From Limnanthes douglasii subsp. nivea (lineage: Eukaryota; Streptophyta; Magnoliopsida; Brassicales; Limnanthaceae): a DNA stretch of 64,000 bases. Location of the stretch: positions 191,578,958 to 191,642,957 of the forward strand of contig JAUPFV010000005.1 in assembly GCA_036936605.1 (NCBI GenBank). Reading direction: 5' to 3'. Of the stretch, positions 11,320 to 20,829 are shown piece by piece; positions within the stretch are counted from its first letter, which is position 1, and each line of letters starts with the position of its first letter. The position numbers and the translations under genes are program-made. The notes under the pieces were generated by a model. That model worked only from the letters and a program-made list of their open reading frames with translations. It was not told the DNA's origin and did no database searches.

Positions 11320-11727
11320 TTATTCAATCGTTACATTGGGAATTATAATTGTTGACCTTATCAGAATAAGATAAATTCTTCTCGAGTGTTCCTTATTCGA
11401 AGTCACATTGAAGCCATCCAGTTGAAGGAAAAAAATAGTTTCGAAAACCTTTTCATAGTCTGAAGACAACTCCCCATGTCCAGTTGATGAAAAAATAGTT
11501 TTGAAAACCTCTTCATAGCCTGAGACAGCATCTCGATAAGAAATTTTTACCTTGATTTGACGATTGGTAGCCAATTTAAACTCCTTCAGTAACCGGTAAA
11601 TATGATCGTCATTGAAACGCCTAGTATGTCTCCCGCATACCAAACGATATTTGAGATCTGCATGACCGTATGTTGTTCTCTCCAGAAACATGCTTGCCCG
11701 TAGCAGGAACTGAGGCTCTGATACCAA
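11320..11727 (-). CDS. Unrecognised 135-aa ORF in the small LTR element
   Basis: The frame opens at the primer binding site and runs through most of the internal region. The ATG overlaps the PBS region (GGTATCAGAGCC lies within the first codons), so the true start, if any, is uncertain. The product has no gag, protease, RT or integrase motif. It contains an internal duplication of a short block (YEEVFKTIF and YEKVFETIF about 24 residues apart), mirrored at DNA level by two AGTTTTGAAAACC-like stretches near 11434 and 11498. I do not recognise the family. It may be a remnant of captured host sequence or a chance frame. Confidence 0.3.
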   Translation of the reverse strand: MVSEPQFLLRASMFLERTTYGHADLKYRLVCGRHTRRFNDDHIYRLLKEFKLATNRQIKVKISYRDAVSGYEEVFKTIFSSTGHGELSSDYEKVFETIFFLQLDGFNVTSNKEHSRRIYLILIRSTIIIPNVTIE

Positions 11728-11824
11728 ACTGATGACGCATCGGAAATAGAAGAAGAAGCAACAATAGATGAAACCCTAATTCAAGGGTAACATGATGCAA
11801 CCCTAATCTAAGGGTAACAAAGAT

Positions 11825-12429
11825 GGTAGGTTGGTCAATTGGAAATGCATAAAATAACATAACCATATACATATCTAAGAAATATTCATTATATATTTTA
11901 ATTTTTGTTTTGAAATCTTGCATAAAATAATCGTTAGTTTTCAGATAGTTAGGTAGAATGATGTACATAAGTTTTTAAGGGCTCCATGTCTGAACTTTCT
12001 AATGCATATGAGGAATTCACAACAAGAAAGCCTTTAGAAGTGACTGCACTCTCACAATGTACCTCGTTAGTTTCATAGACACGAAACTATGTCTTCTTTA
12101 ATGGATACTAATAACCACGTCAAAATGAATAAAAGAACTCTGAAAACAACACTAAGAGTTGTGTCTTCCAGTAGTTCAAATCAATGTCTCTCGTAGTTGT
12201 CAATAATATATATTTTTATTTATTGCTTAATTGAGAAATCTTGGTTACTCTATAACAGAAGACCGATTTAATGCCTTGACTGTCTATTTTCTATGAGATG
12301 TGCATGCTAAAATAGTACTCTTGAGGATCAACTTGTAAAACACAATTGTATGAAAATTCTCATGACGATATTTTTTGCATGAAAACAAAGGTAGAGTTTA
12401 TGCATCTCCCATATTAGATCTATCTAAGC
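11825..12429. other. No gene supported
   Basis: Low-complexity and moderately AT-rich. It may contain decayed upstream exons or introns of the kinase pseudogene that follows, but no conserved motif could be read. Confidence 0.4.
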
Positions 12430-12950
12430 CAATGTTGAAGGTCTAAATTATACATTCATATTGGTTGTATTTTCATCACATGTTGAAGTTCATAGTCAGT
12501 TGCGCCAACCCTGCATAATTTTAATACTTGGAGTCTGTCCTGATAATGGTCACGACGTCTATGGATACTTTAAAAATGGAAGCATGGAAGACTATATTCT
12601 CCACTAAAAAGGTAAATCATTTCTTCTTTTGTTTGTTTGGTTTCAGATGATTTTTGAAGTGATTTGTGGGACTGTAATCTTACAAAAATTAAAACCAAAG
12701 ACTATTATAGACTGAGATCTACATCCCGATAGTATTTTGTTAGACATAAATTTCAAGAGTAAAGTAGTTTTAAATTTTATACATAATGATGTCACGATGT
12801 ATGAAAACACAATATTTGTTGGTACTTTTCACTACATGGATTCTGAATATCAAGAAGTTAGAACTATATGACCACAATTGTATGTATATGCTTTTTGAAT
12901 TATAATTCTTTAAGTATTAACTAGTCGACATCCAAAGGATCTTCCATAGA
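12430..12950 (+). pseudogene. Protein kinase pseudogene, U-box/receptor-like kinase type
   Basis: Around 12484-12600 the plus strand translates to QLRQPCIILILGVCPDNG and YGYFKNGSMEDYIL, matching the hinge region of plant U-box-associated kinases (RHPN..LLGACPE.G and VYEYM.NGSLED). A GGTAAATC donor-like site follows, then a ~35-bp gap. Downstream, 12690-12890 gives DLHPDSILLDINFKSKV (catalytic loop, with the HRD replaced by a stop-Asp-Leu) and VGTFHYMDSEYQEV (activation-segment GTF.Y.DPEYQ). The catalytic HRD and the DFG are both degraded, and frames shift several times. The N-lobe, the U-box and the C-lobe are not seen. Non-functional; the exact subfamily is inferred. Confidence 0.6.
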
Positions 12951-13229
12951 ATCTTTAAAAAGACATGACAAAAGGCTCATTTTTTGAGTTATTAGATAAT
13001 TTGGTTTTGAGTTAGCCTTTGAGGAAGCTGAATAATTAACTGATATACTCTAGAACTACTCAAATTAGATAATTTTTAATTTCTAAAAAGATTTCTTGAT
13101 GTTGAAAATGCTTTAAGAGACAATCACATTCACCAAGCCATTATTTCTCTGAAATGCTTCAACTAAAAAGTTATAGGCAAGTGTTGTTCATGATTTTTTA
13201 TCCATTCCAAAAAATATACTTAGACAAGT
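12951..13229. other. No gene supported
   Basis: Between the kinase pseudogene and the copia relic; no motif identified. Confidence 0.4.
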
Positions 13230-14051
13230 GGATCTATTGAGAGGTGAATGATTTATTGTTCTATTAGAGTAAGGAGATGGCTCAAGCGTTGATGGAGTTA
13301 GCTTAGGCGTTGATGGAGAATAAGTAATATAAAATGTATTAGATGTCTCATGAGCTGGTATATCAATGTCAAAAAATATACCGCTATTAGCATAAAAATA
13401 TCAATAGTCTAAACGTCTTTCTTTGTTACATAACGTGATTTTATCGAAATCGAATAAAACGGAATATGCTCAACTAGTGGGATCATAACAATGATAACCT
13501 TTATGTTTAACACCATAACCTAGAAAATTATATACACTTGTGTTAAGACTAAATTTGTTGCGTTCAACATGAGGACGAAGGATAAAACATGTACATCTAA
13601 ACACTCGTAAGGAAAAATAAATCTGGAATTTGTCCGTATAACTTCTAAAAGAGAGACATACTTGTACTATGAGAAGTAGAGATCCGATTAATCACATAAA
13701 TATCAGTCATAATTATTTATCCCCAAATGAATAGCGAGAACTTCAGCTCATAAAAAGAAAGAACGAGAAGTCTCAACAATGTGATTATGCTTTCTTTTTG
13801 CAACACCATTTTGATGAGGGGTGTCAGTGTAAGATGATTGATATATAGTACCATCAGATACAAGGTATATTCACTCATTAAGTCAAACCTGGAGCATTTT
13901 CTCATAGCAGAATGTTGGTTCTTAACCAGTGCTCTAAATTCTTTATCAGATATTCTATGTGTATTGAGTATAATCATCAATAAAAGATTCATAATAGGAA
14001 GAAGTGCCACTGTTTGCCAGTTTACTGGCACTAAAATCAGAGTATTATATG
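13230..14051 (-). mobile_element. Ty1/copia relic: integrase core to RT linker
   Basis: Minus-strand translation gives a decayed copia integrase region: the conserved TPHQNGVAKRKHNHIVE (about 13826-13776, copia TP.QNGVAERKHRHI) and further on SLRVFRCTCFILRPHVERNK plus YNFLGYGVKHKGYHCYDP near 13600-13490, the canonical post-integrase segment. A Ser/Pro/Thr-rich linker follows to about 13240. Many stops and shifts are present. No LTR, gag or RT remains. TRIM 2 is inserted immediately at its upstream side. Confidence 0.8.
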
Positions 14052-14056
14052 TCTTT

Positions 14057-14466
14057 TGTTAGAAATATCTCCACCAACTAATGTGATATTCTCCGTTTTG
14101 AGCGATTAGTCCCGCACGGTTTTGCTCTTGGTTCACTCCCAAAAGGCCTCACATTAGTTGAGATATTTCATTCGCTTATATATTGTAAGTACTTGTTCAG
14201 TTTAAGCGATGTGGGATAAAGGATCAAGTTTACTCACTCTTAACACTCTCCCTTAAACTGGCATATACACTCTATGCATTCCGCCTCACTCAATACACCC
14301 ATTGCATGGCTTAGAACACAACTTTCAACCTTGCTCTGATACCATGTTAGAAATATCTCCACCAACTAAAATGAGGCCTTTTGGGAGTGAACCAAGAGCA
14401 AAACCGTGCGGGACTAATCGCCCAAAGCGGACAATATCATATTAGTTGGTGGAGATATTTCTAACA
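14057..14466 (-). mobile_element. TRIM 2: miniature LTR element with a fold-back 5' LTR
   Basis: The left repeat (14057-14245, 189 bp) runs TGTTAG...CTTAACA. A polypurine tract (rc of CTCTCCCTTAAAC) abuts it. The internal region is 99 bp, and a primer binding site TGGTATCAGAGC (14344-14333, minus) precedes the right repeat. The right repeat (14345-14466) is only 122 bp. Its two ends are a perfect ~24-bp inverted pair (TGTTAGAAATATCTCCACCA... and its complement), and its middle is the left LTR sequence in reverse orientation. TCTTT flanks both sides (14052-14056 and 14467-14471), a clean 5-bp target duplication. No protein is encoded. Related to TRIM 1 through the TTTGCTCTTGG...CTCCCAAAAGGCCTC block. 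Confidence 0.88.
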
Positions 14467-15041
14467 TCTTTAACTAACCTAAATCCATTATAGAGACTAA
14501 AAACTTCAAACATGGTGCACACAGTATCGGATCCAGGAATCAAAATTAGAGGGGCTAAACAAAATTTTATAAAATTCATTCTACACGATTTTTTCATCGT
14601 AAAATGGTTTCATTATCATTTTTAAATTATCATTTAAAAAAATATTTCTCATAGTGTACAACTACTTTAAGGTATTTTTAATATATTAACAATAGATCTT
14701 AACATTTGTTAATATATTATTTTAGAAGATATTTAAAAAATAAAATATTACAAAATAAATTTTATTATATAAAAGATATTTTTGAAAAGAAATAAAATCA
14801 AATTTTGTATGTAATGTTTTTTTACAGATATGGAAATAAAACTATTTTTTTATATAAAAATACATGAAAATAAAATCAAATTTGTATCAAACATAATTTA
14901 TAATATAAATAAATTATTTTATTGAAAAATAAAAAAAAATATTTTAATATATATTGTTTAAGGAAATTGTGTCTAAGCATATTAAATATAAAATTAATTA
15001 TTTTATAAATGTAAATCATCATATATTGGTAATTAAAAAAT

Positions 15042-16045
15042 GAAAAAAGTACCGGTAAATACATTCTCAACTATGTTATTACCCGGCGGTACCCGCTTTT
15101 TGGATAGTGTCACTTGGTACCTCGAACTGAAATTTGGATAAAAATACCCCCGACCAAATATAGGCGCGCGCTGGTAAAAAAAAACTGGTATGAAAAAAAA
15201 AACTGGTACAATTCTCAGGATGCGAATTGCTTGCATTTTCTGAACGATTCTCATGATAAGATGCGAATTGCTTGCAAATTTCTGAACGATTCTCATGATA
15301 AGATGCGAATTGCTTGCAATTTCTGAACGATTCTCATGATAAGATGCGAATTGCTTGCAACTCTCAGGATTTCTGAACGATTAAAAAAAAACTGGTACCA
15401 TTCTCAGGATGCGAATTGCTTGCAAATTCTCAGGATGCGAATTGCTTGCAATTTCTGAACGATTCTCATGATAAGATGAGAATTGCTCGCAATTTCTGAA
15501 CGATTCTCATGATAAGATGCGAATTGCTTGCAATTTCTGAACGATTCTCATGATAAGATGCGAATTGCTTGCAAATTTTTGAACGATTCTCATGATAAGA
15601 TGCGAATTTCTTGCAAATCTCAGGATTTCTGAACAATTAAAAAAAAACTAGTATGAAAAAAATGGTACAATTCTCAAGATGCGAATTGCTTGCAATTAGT
15701 GAAATTTTATTTTTTAAAAAAATCAAAAAATATCATCAATGGATCTAGTTTTGTTCATTTTTAAAAAACAAAAGTGATGGTACTTTCATTTATTTTTTTC
15801 GAGCTCCGGTTTGAAAGATACGGATCTTTTAAAAATAAAATTAAAGGAAAAGTAGGAAAGAGAAGGAAAGAGAAGGAAAGAGAAATTTTGGTTACATAAT
15901 GGTGAGGGTAGTTAGGGTATTAAAATAAAGTTAGGTACTATGTCACAATTAGGTAGTTGAGTTGGGTATTAAGTAACAATTGATGAAACCTTGGGTGGTA
16001 AGTGACAATTGAATAGTTGAGTAGGTACCTTTGGTACAATTTCCC
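15042..16045 (+). mobile_element. Minisatellite-bearing element, copy C
   Basis: About 1.0 kb. The left end (AAAAAAGTACCGGTAAATAC then TTCTCAACTAT) and the reverse complement of the right end (GAAATTGTACCAAAGGTACC then TACTCAACTAT) form imperfect terminal inverted repeats. Read from the right, the order is terminus, pyrimidine-rich tract (rc of GGAAAGAGAAGGAAAGAGA), conserved block GATCCGTATCTTTCAAACCG to ATGAACAAAACTAG, then the 41-bp array. This is the same architecture as copies A and B. It encodes no protein. It occupies the same site in repeat X as element A. Confidence 0.7.
15205..15700. repeat. ~41-bp minisatellite in element C
   Basis: About ten units close to GATGCGAATTGCTTGCAATT plus TCTGAACGATTCTCATGATAA, with truncated units around 15360-15440 and 15610-15690. 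On the minus strand each unit contains TTCGCATCTTATCA, closely resembling TTCGCATCTATCA, the core of the 26-bp units in A and B. Confidence 0.9.
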
Positions 16046-17027
16046 TTAAAAAATCTTTTAAGAAATATAAAGGAATAAAATAAAAATTGTTATTTAAAAT
16101 ATACTTTATTAATATTTAAAAAAATATGATTGAAGTAAATACAAATTTGCTAACAAAAAAATAAGTAAATGTACTAACTAATATGTAAGTTTTTTATATA
16201 TATAACTTTAAATTTGGGTTATCATGTTATTTATTTATCTAAGGTCTTTTTTTTATCAAGTTTAATTTATTTTATTAAAATCTTCACATTCTTCAATATA
16301 TTTTATCAAAATTTTATTCATCTTCATTTTTGCATTTTGTTTAATTTATTTAATTAAAATCTACACATTATTTAACTTATATGTTTAAAATCATCTTCTT
16401 CATTTTCTCCCCTTGTTTAATTTATTTTCTTTAATCTATTTAATTAAAATCTCCATCTTCTTTCATGTTCTTCATTTTCTCTCTTTTTTTTTAATTTATT
16501 TAATTACAATCTATCTTTGATAAATAATCATCCCATAACGTTTAAATCAAATCAGTAATATAGAACAATATAAGAAGAAACAAATGAAAAAAATCGGGAG
16601 AAGGATTAAACGAAATAAAATCAAAACAAATTATTAGAAAAAAAATTGAATAAAAAAATAAGGACACCTACAGAATCAATGTAGTTTTATATTTGGGAAG
16701 ATGTAGACTACATTTTCCGATTTATAAATATTTTAACTTAAATTTTGCCTTAAATGGCTATTATTAAAGATTTTAGTTTAAAATTATCCTTAAAAATAAT
16801 CATTATGGAAGATTTTAATTTAGAGTTTAATTTTAAAAGTAGTCATCATTTCATATTTTTAAATTATTTTTTTCATTAAAAATAATCATTATTTCAAAAT
16901 TTTAAATTAAATTTTTCTTTAAAAAATAAATACTATCTTAATTAAAATATATAAATTAATCCATATTTTACTGTAAACGATGACAACGAGCCAGTACCCC
17001 TCCGGGCCCTATGTACGTCCGTCACTG

Positions 17028-17257
17028 ATGCATTAAATGTCTCATACAATAATGCAAAAGACAAAACTCAGACGACAAAAGACTCAAACGAAACCAATAC
17101 ATATCAACACTAGAGGCATCAATATCAATCAAGTATGTTTTTCCACTATCAACACCATAGACATCCACATCAGTTACTTTAAAGTTTTCTATAACATAGA
17201 GTTCCATATATTACGACATGTACCAATCATTCGATGAGATACCATTATCCATTATGC
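17028..17257. other. No gene supported
   Basis: Lies between repeat X and the 5'-truncated Tat element. Short overlapping frames exist on both strands with no recognisable motif. Confidence 0.4.
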
Positions 17258-18205
17258 CCAAGAACCAAACGAGTCCTTAAATGACTATATAAGTGGGTTC
17301 TTGAACACAAAGAATGGATTAACAGATTGCTTTGAACAAGTGGCAATTGCTTCTCTGAGGCAAGGGTTGAACCCTGGGAACCTGGCCGATTGAGTGACTA
17401 GGAAGAAAGCCATGACCTGGGGTGGCCTGTTGAATCAAATGGGAAAATAGATTAATGTGGAGGAAACCAAGAAAACCAGGGTGCACCGACAAGTGAGGTC
17501 CACCACAACAGGTAACTAGTCCGGATTTAAAGATAAGGAGTCTGGACAAGGGTCCAACTGGACTAAACAAACAAAGTCCAACTAGGGTCAGTCTCAGAGC
17601 CAGCAGTCAAGAGGTAAAATAGGTCATTGGGTTCAGCCAGAGTGGTTTGCAGAGTTGAAAGAAAATGTGGCCACAATTTATAACAAGACCAATGATGAAG
17701 TTCATTTCCAGAAACCTGTGGCACTATAGACTCCCAGAGAAAGTCGGAATACTTGTTTTTTAAGTATCATAATGATATAGGCTACAACACTCAATACTGC
17801 ATATCATTGAAGCAAGAAGTGCATAACCTTATTGAAAGAGGCAAGCTGGGATGTTATGTCAAAAGGAGAAGTGGAAACAGGCATGACAATACTCCTCGGA
17901 CGGGCCCTACAAACAATATGGGAACATCTGCTCAAGATGGGGCAATGGTGATCCTTAAAAGATTTGATGTTGATTTTGAGTATCTAGATCATGATCCAAC
18001 TCGGAATAAAGTGGGGGCCATAACTGAAAAAAACCATGACAGTATCCACAATGATCCGTTTCTTCGAGTTACTCACCATTTTTGGAGGGGATATTGTGAC
18101 AGCACCCACTCCTTCATCAAGAAAGAGGAATGTATACAATTTGTCCATTCAGTTGGAAGGGGGGAATGTCTTCCCATCAATGCCAAAACCCTTCTCCATT
18201 TTTAG
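17258..18205 (+). pseudogene. Tat element A, gag remnant
   Basis: The first readable residues are AQEPNESLNDYISGFLNTKN, then LRQGLNPGNLAD and GGLLNQM, the conserved capsid-like end of Ty3/gypsy Tat gags. At about 17750-17850 the motif FKYHNDIGYNTQYCISLKQE corresponds to the C.FH...GH.T..C zinc-binding-like box of this clade, with the first Cys lost. A basic and acidic linker continues to the protease. There are stops near 17393 and 17447 and a frameshift before 17750. The N-terminal half of gag is absent. Confidence 0.8.
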
Positions 18206-18645
18206 TTTTTGATGATGATGATTTAAGGAATATTGCTGGGCCTCATGAGGATGTGATGGTGATACGAGCATCTATTGGGGGAAATGATATACGCCGGATT
18301 TTGATAGACACAGGAAGTTCGGCAAAAATTCTCTTCCTAAGCTCCTACAAGCAGATGAAGAATTCGTTCGTTATTCAACACTCAAACCGAACCATTATGG
18401 GCTTCACAGGAAGCTCTGCGAATGTAATTGAGGAATTTGAGGAAGATGTGTTGTTGGACAAAGGTCCTTTTAAAAAGATAGTCAAGGTGCTATTTGTTGT
18501 GGTGGATTGCCCCACATCATACAATACGATTTTTGGGAGGTCCTGGATTTCCAGAATGCATGCTATGGCCGCAACGGTCCACCAATGTTTGAAATATGCG
18601 GTTCAAGGACAAGTATGTGTTTTCCGAAGTGGTTAGAAGATAGCT
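18190..18645 (+). pseudogene. Tat element A, aspartic protease
   Basis: The frame 18130-18636 contains AGPHEDVMVIRASIGGNDIR and then LIDTGSSAKILF at about 18301-18336, the catalytic D-T-G of retroviral-type proteases. Downstream is DCPTSYNTIFGRSWI, which corresponds to the conserved APTSYN.ILGRPWL of Tat and Athila elements. The domain itself is uninterrupted; the frame closes at a stop at 18634-18636 where the parent polyprotein would continue. Confidence 0.85.
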
Positions 18646-18819
18646 AGAGAATGCTATGCCACTGCACTTGCTTGTAAAACTTTAGGAGAAAGTCGGATTA
18701 ATGAAGATTAGCAGTTACTGGACCCTTTTGAGGGAGAGGGTGAGATTGATGACCCCAGAGAGGCTCATAGTGTTTTAATACCATTCGAAGAGATTGAAAC
18801 CCACTCCATTTCAGAGGGT

Positions 18820-19570
18820 ATGAATATTAAGATTGGTTCCAAGATGACGTTAAAGTTGAAAAATAAATTATTGTTCTTTTTACTAAACAATCAACATGTC
18901 TTTTCTTGGTGCAATAGTGATGTAACCCGAGTATGTGCAAGCGTAATCTCACAAACGTTGTCAATCCGGAGTGATGTTGCACCTATTGTACAGAAAATGA
19001 GAGCTTTCTCTAAAGATAAAGCTGATGTAATAGTCAAAGAAGTTGATCGGATTACCAAGATGGGACACAAAGGAATCCTAGTATCCTTTATAGAATTCCA
19101 ATCCGGTGTTGGTCAAGAAAAAGAACGGAAAATAGCGTATGTGTATTGATTTTACTGACCTCAACAGAGTTTGCCCAAAAGATTTTTATCCAGTCCCCCG
19201 GATAGATCAGTTGGTAGACTCAACGTATGGAAACAAGTTTTTGTCCTTTATGGATGCTCTCTCTGGGTACAACCAGATACAGGTGGATCCGAAGGACCAA
19301 AATCATACTATCTTCATAACAGACAGAGGTGTCCATTTCTACAAGGTGATGCCTTTTGGGTTAAACAATACTGGTCTACTTATCAGAGGTTGGTGAACAA
19401 AACATTTGCTAGTCAGATCGGCAGAAATATGGAGGTATACACAGATGACATGATGGTTACAAGCGTGGAGGAGGATTTACATATAATTGATCTTCAGATT
19501 ACATTTGCTAATTTGACAATTATGAATTTGAAACTGAATCCATATCCGGAAAGTTTTTCGGTTATGTGAT
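18820..19570 (+). pseudogene. Tat element A, reverse transcriptase
   Basis: Begins with the pre-RT stretch (LSIRSDVAP...MRAFSKDKADVIVKEVDRITKMG). It then shifts frame near 19130 to CIDFTDLNRVCPKDFYPVPR, SFMDALSGYNQI and GVHFYKVMPFGL, and shifts again at about 19370. The catalytic box reads EVYTDDMMV at about 19434-19460, with Thr instead of Ile in YIDDM but both Asp kept. After about 19570 the frame is lost again. Not capable of producing an active enzyme. Confidence 0.87.
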
Positions 19571-20100
19571 AAGTGAGAAAGAGATACAACCTGATCCTGA
19601 TCAGCTTAATGCCCTATTGGAAATGGATCCTGCTCAGAATATTAAAGAAGTCTAGAGGCTCATTGAGAGGTTGGCTGCCTTGAATCATTTTATTTCAAGG
19701 TCTTCGGACAAGTGTGCTCTATTTTCCAAACCTTGAAGAATGCTAAAGATTTTAATTGGTCTCCATAATGCAACCCAACTTTTGTTGAAATAAAGAAATA
19801 CTTATCCTCACCGAAGACACTTTTTAAACCTATTCAAGGAGAAACACTCTATGTATACTTGGCTGTGTTAGAATGTGCTATAAGTGCAATATTGGTAAGA
19901 CAAGTGGACAATTACCCTCGTCTGATGTACTACATCAGCAAAAGTTTAATAGATGCTGAGAAGAGGTACTTAAAACTTGAAACGTTGGCACTAGCCTTGG
20001 TGATTGCAGCAAGAAAGATGAGGATGTATTTCCAGTCTCATTCCATCATTGTCCGGACCTCTTTCCCATTAAAGAATGTTATTTAAAAGGCATATATAAC
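19571..20100 (+). pseudogene. Tat element A, first RNase H (heavily decayed)
   Basis: Fragments such as LERLAALNHFISRSSDKCALF (frame-shifted), YYISKSLIDAEKRYLKLETLALALVIAARKM and YFQSHSIIV match the retroviral-type RNase H region between RT and the second RNase H. Several stops are present. Confidence 0.75.
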
Positions 20101-20234
20101 AAGCAGGATGACCAAGTGGTCAGTAGAGTTTGGCGATTATGATATTGATTTTGCCCCTACGAACGACTATCAAAGCTCAATCAGTTGCTGATTTCCTGGT
20201 AGAATCCATTGCGATAGGAACTCCAAACAAAATT

Positions 20235-20690
20235 CAGAAGAGAAAACCAAGAAAGAGTGGGTAGTCCGAACTGATGGTGACTCAAGTACAATGGGTTATG
20301 GAGTTGGAATTTTCCTAACCTATCTGTATGGTGATAAGATGTACCAGGCTATATGCTTTGGGTTCATGGCCTTTAATAATGAGTCAGAGTAGGAAGGAGC
20401 TATAGCTGGTCTTAAGTTGGCTTTCATGTGTGGGGCTAAGAGAGTTTGGTTGATGAGTGACTCTTAGCTGCTCATCTATCACACTCAAGGTCAGCATAAG
20501 GCCAAGAAGAAGCAGCTGATCAAGTACTTACTCATCCTGAAAGAAGTGACATCCAACTTCAGAAGTGTTTGTTATGAGCATATTCCCAGATCGGAGAATA
20601 TCCTAGCAGATTATTTGGCAACTATAGCGTATTCTAAGTCCTACCCTTGGATTCACATACAAGAATAACCATCCATACAACCAAGCCAAA
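20235..20690 (+). pseudogene. Tat element A, archaeal-type RNase H
   Basis: Readable motifs: RTDGDSSTMGYGVGIFL, then NNESE, WLMSDS, and HIPRSENILADYLATIAYSK, giving the D-E-D-D set of an RNase HI fold that is distinct from the upstream RNase H. Stops replace residues near 20390 (after ESE) and 20467 (after SDS). The corresponding copy at 38740-39060 lacks both of these stops. Confidence 0.82.
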
Positions 20691-20829
20691 ATAAAGAAGA
20701 TGGGGAAAGCATGAGCATACAGGTGATTCAACCTAAAGACTAGAGGTATTCCCTTCTTTAATATATTTCTGATGGGGTTTTTCCTTCGGATAAAGCTATG
20801 ACAAGAAAAATTAAACACAAGACACGTGG

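Larger units (their letters stand above)
10936..11824 (-). mobile_element. Small LTR retroelement with one LTR truncated
   Basis: On the minus strand the 3' LTR (11244-10936) starts TGATGTAGC and ends GCGTCATCA, an inverted-end pair. A polypurine-like CCAGAGGA precedes it. The 5' LTR is represented by only 95 bp (11730-11824), which match the end of the 3' LTR. It is followed by a primer binding site TGGTATCAGAGCC (11726-11714) and an internal region of about 485 bp. The internal region is far too short for gag-pol, so the element is non-autonomous. A target duplication cannot be checked because the outer end of the 5' LTR is lost. It interrupts element B. Confidence 0.72.
14522..17027 (-). 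mobile_element. Repeat X, copy 2, with element C nested inside
   Basis: The left end reads CAGTATCGGATCCAGGAAT with AGAGGGGC downstream. The right end, reverse-complemented, reads CAGTGACGGACGTACATAG with CCGGAGGGG, so the two ends form a short imperfect inverted repeat of the CAGTGGCGGA type. Stretches 16046-17027 and 14870-15041 are the reverse complements of the copy 1 parts at 7929-8791 and 10203-10362. The 8-bp flanks do not match, so superfamily assignment (hAT-like) is tentative. Confidence 0.6.

Noticed and set aside
9118..15700. CRISPR-like periodic repeats
   Set aside because: Units are directly head-to-tail with no unique spacers, in a plant nuclear context; these are minisatellites.
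14514..17035. 8-bp target duplication around repeat X copy 2
   Set aside because: The flanks GGTGCACA and ATGCATTA do not match; the hAT-like assignment is left tentative.
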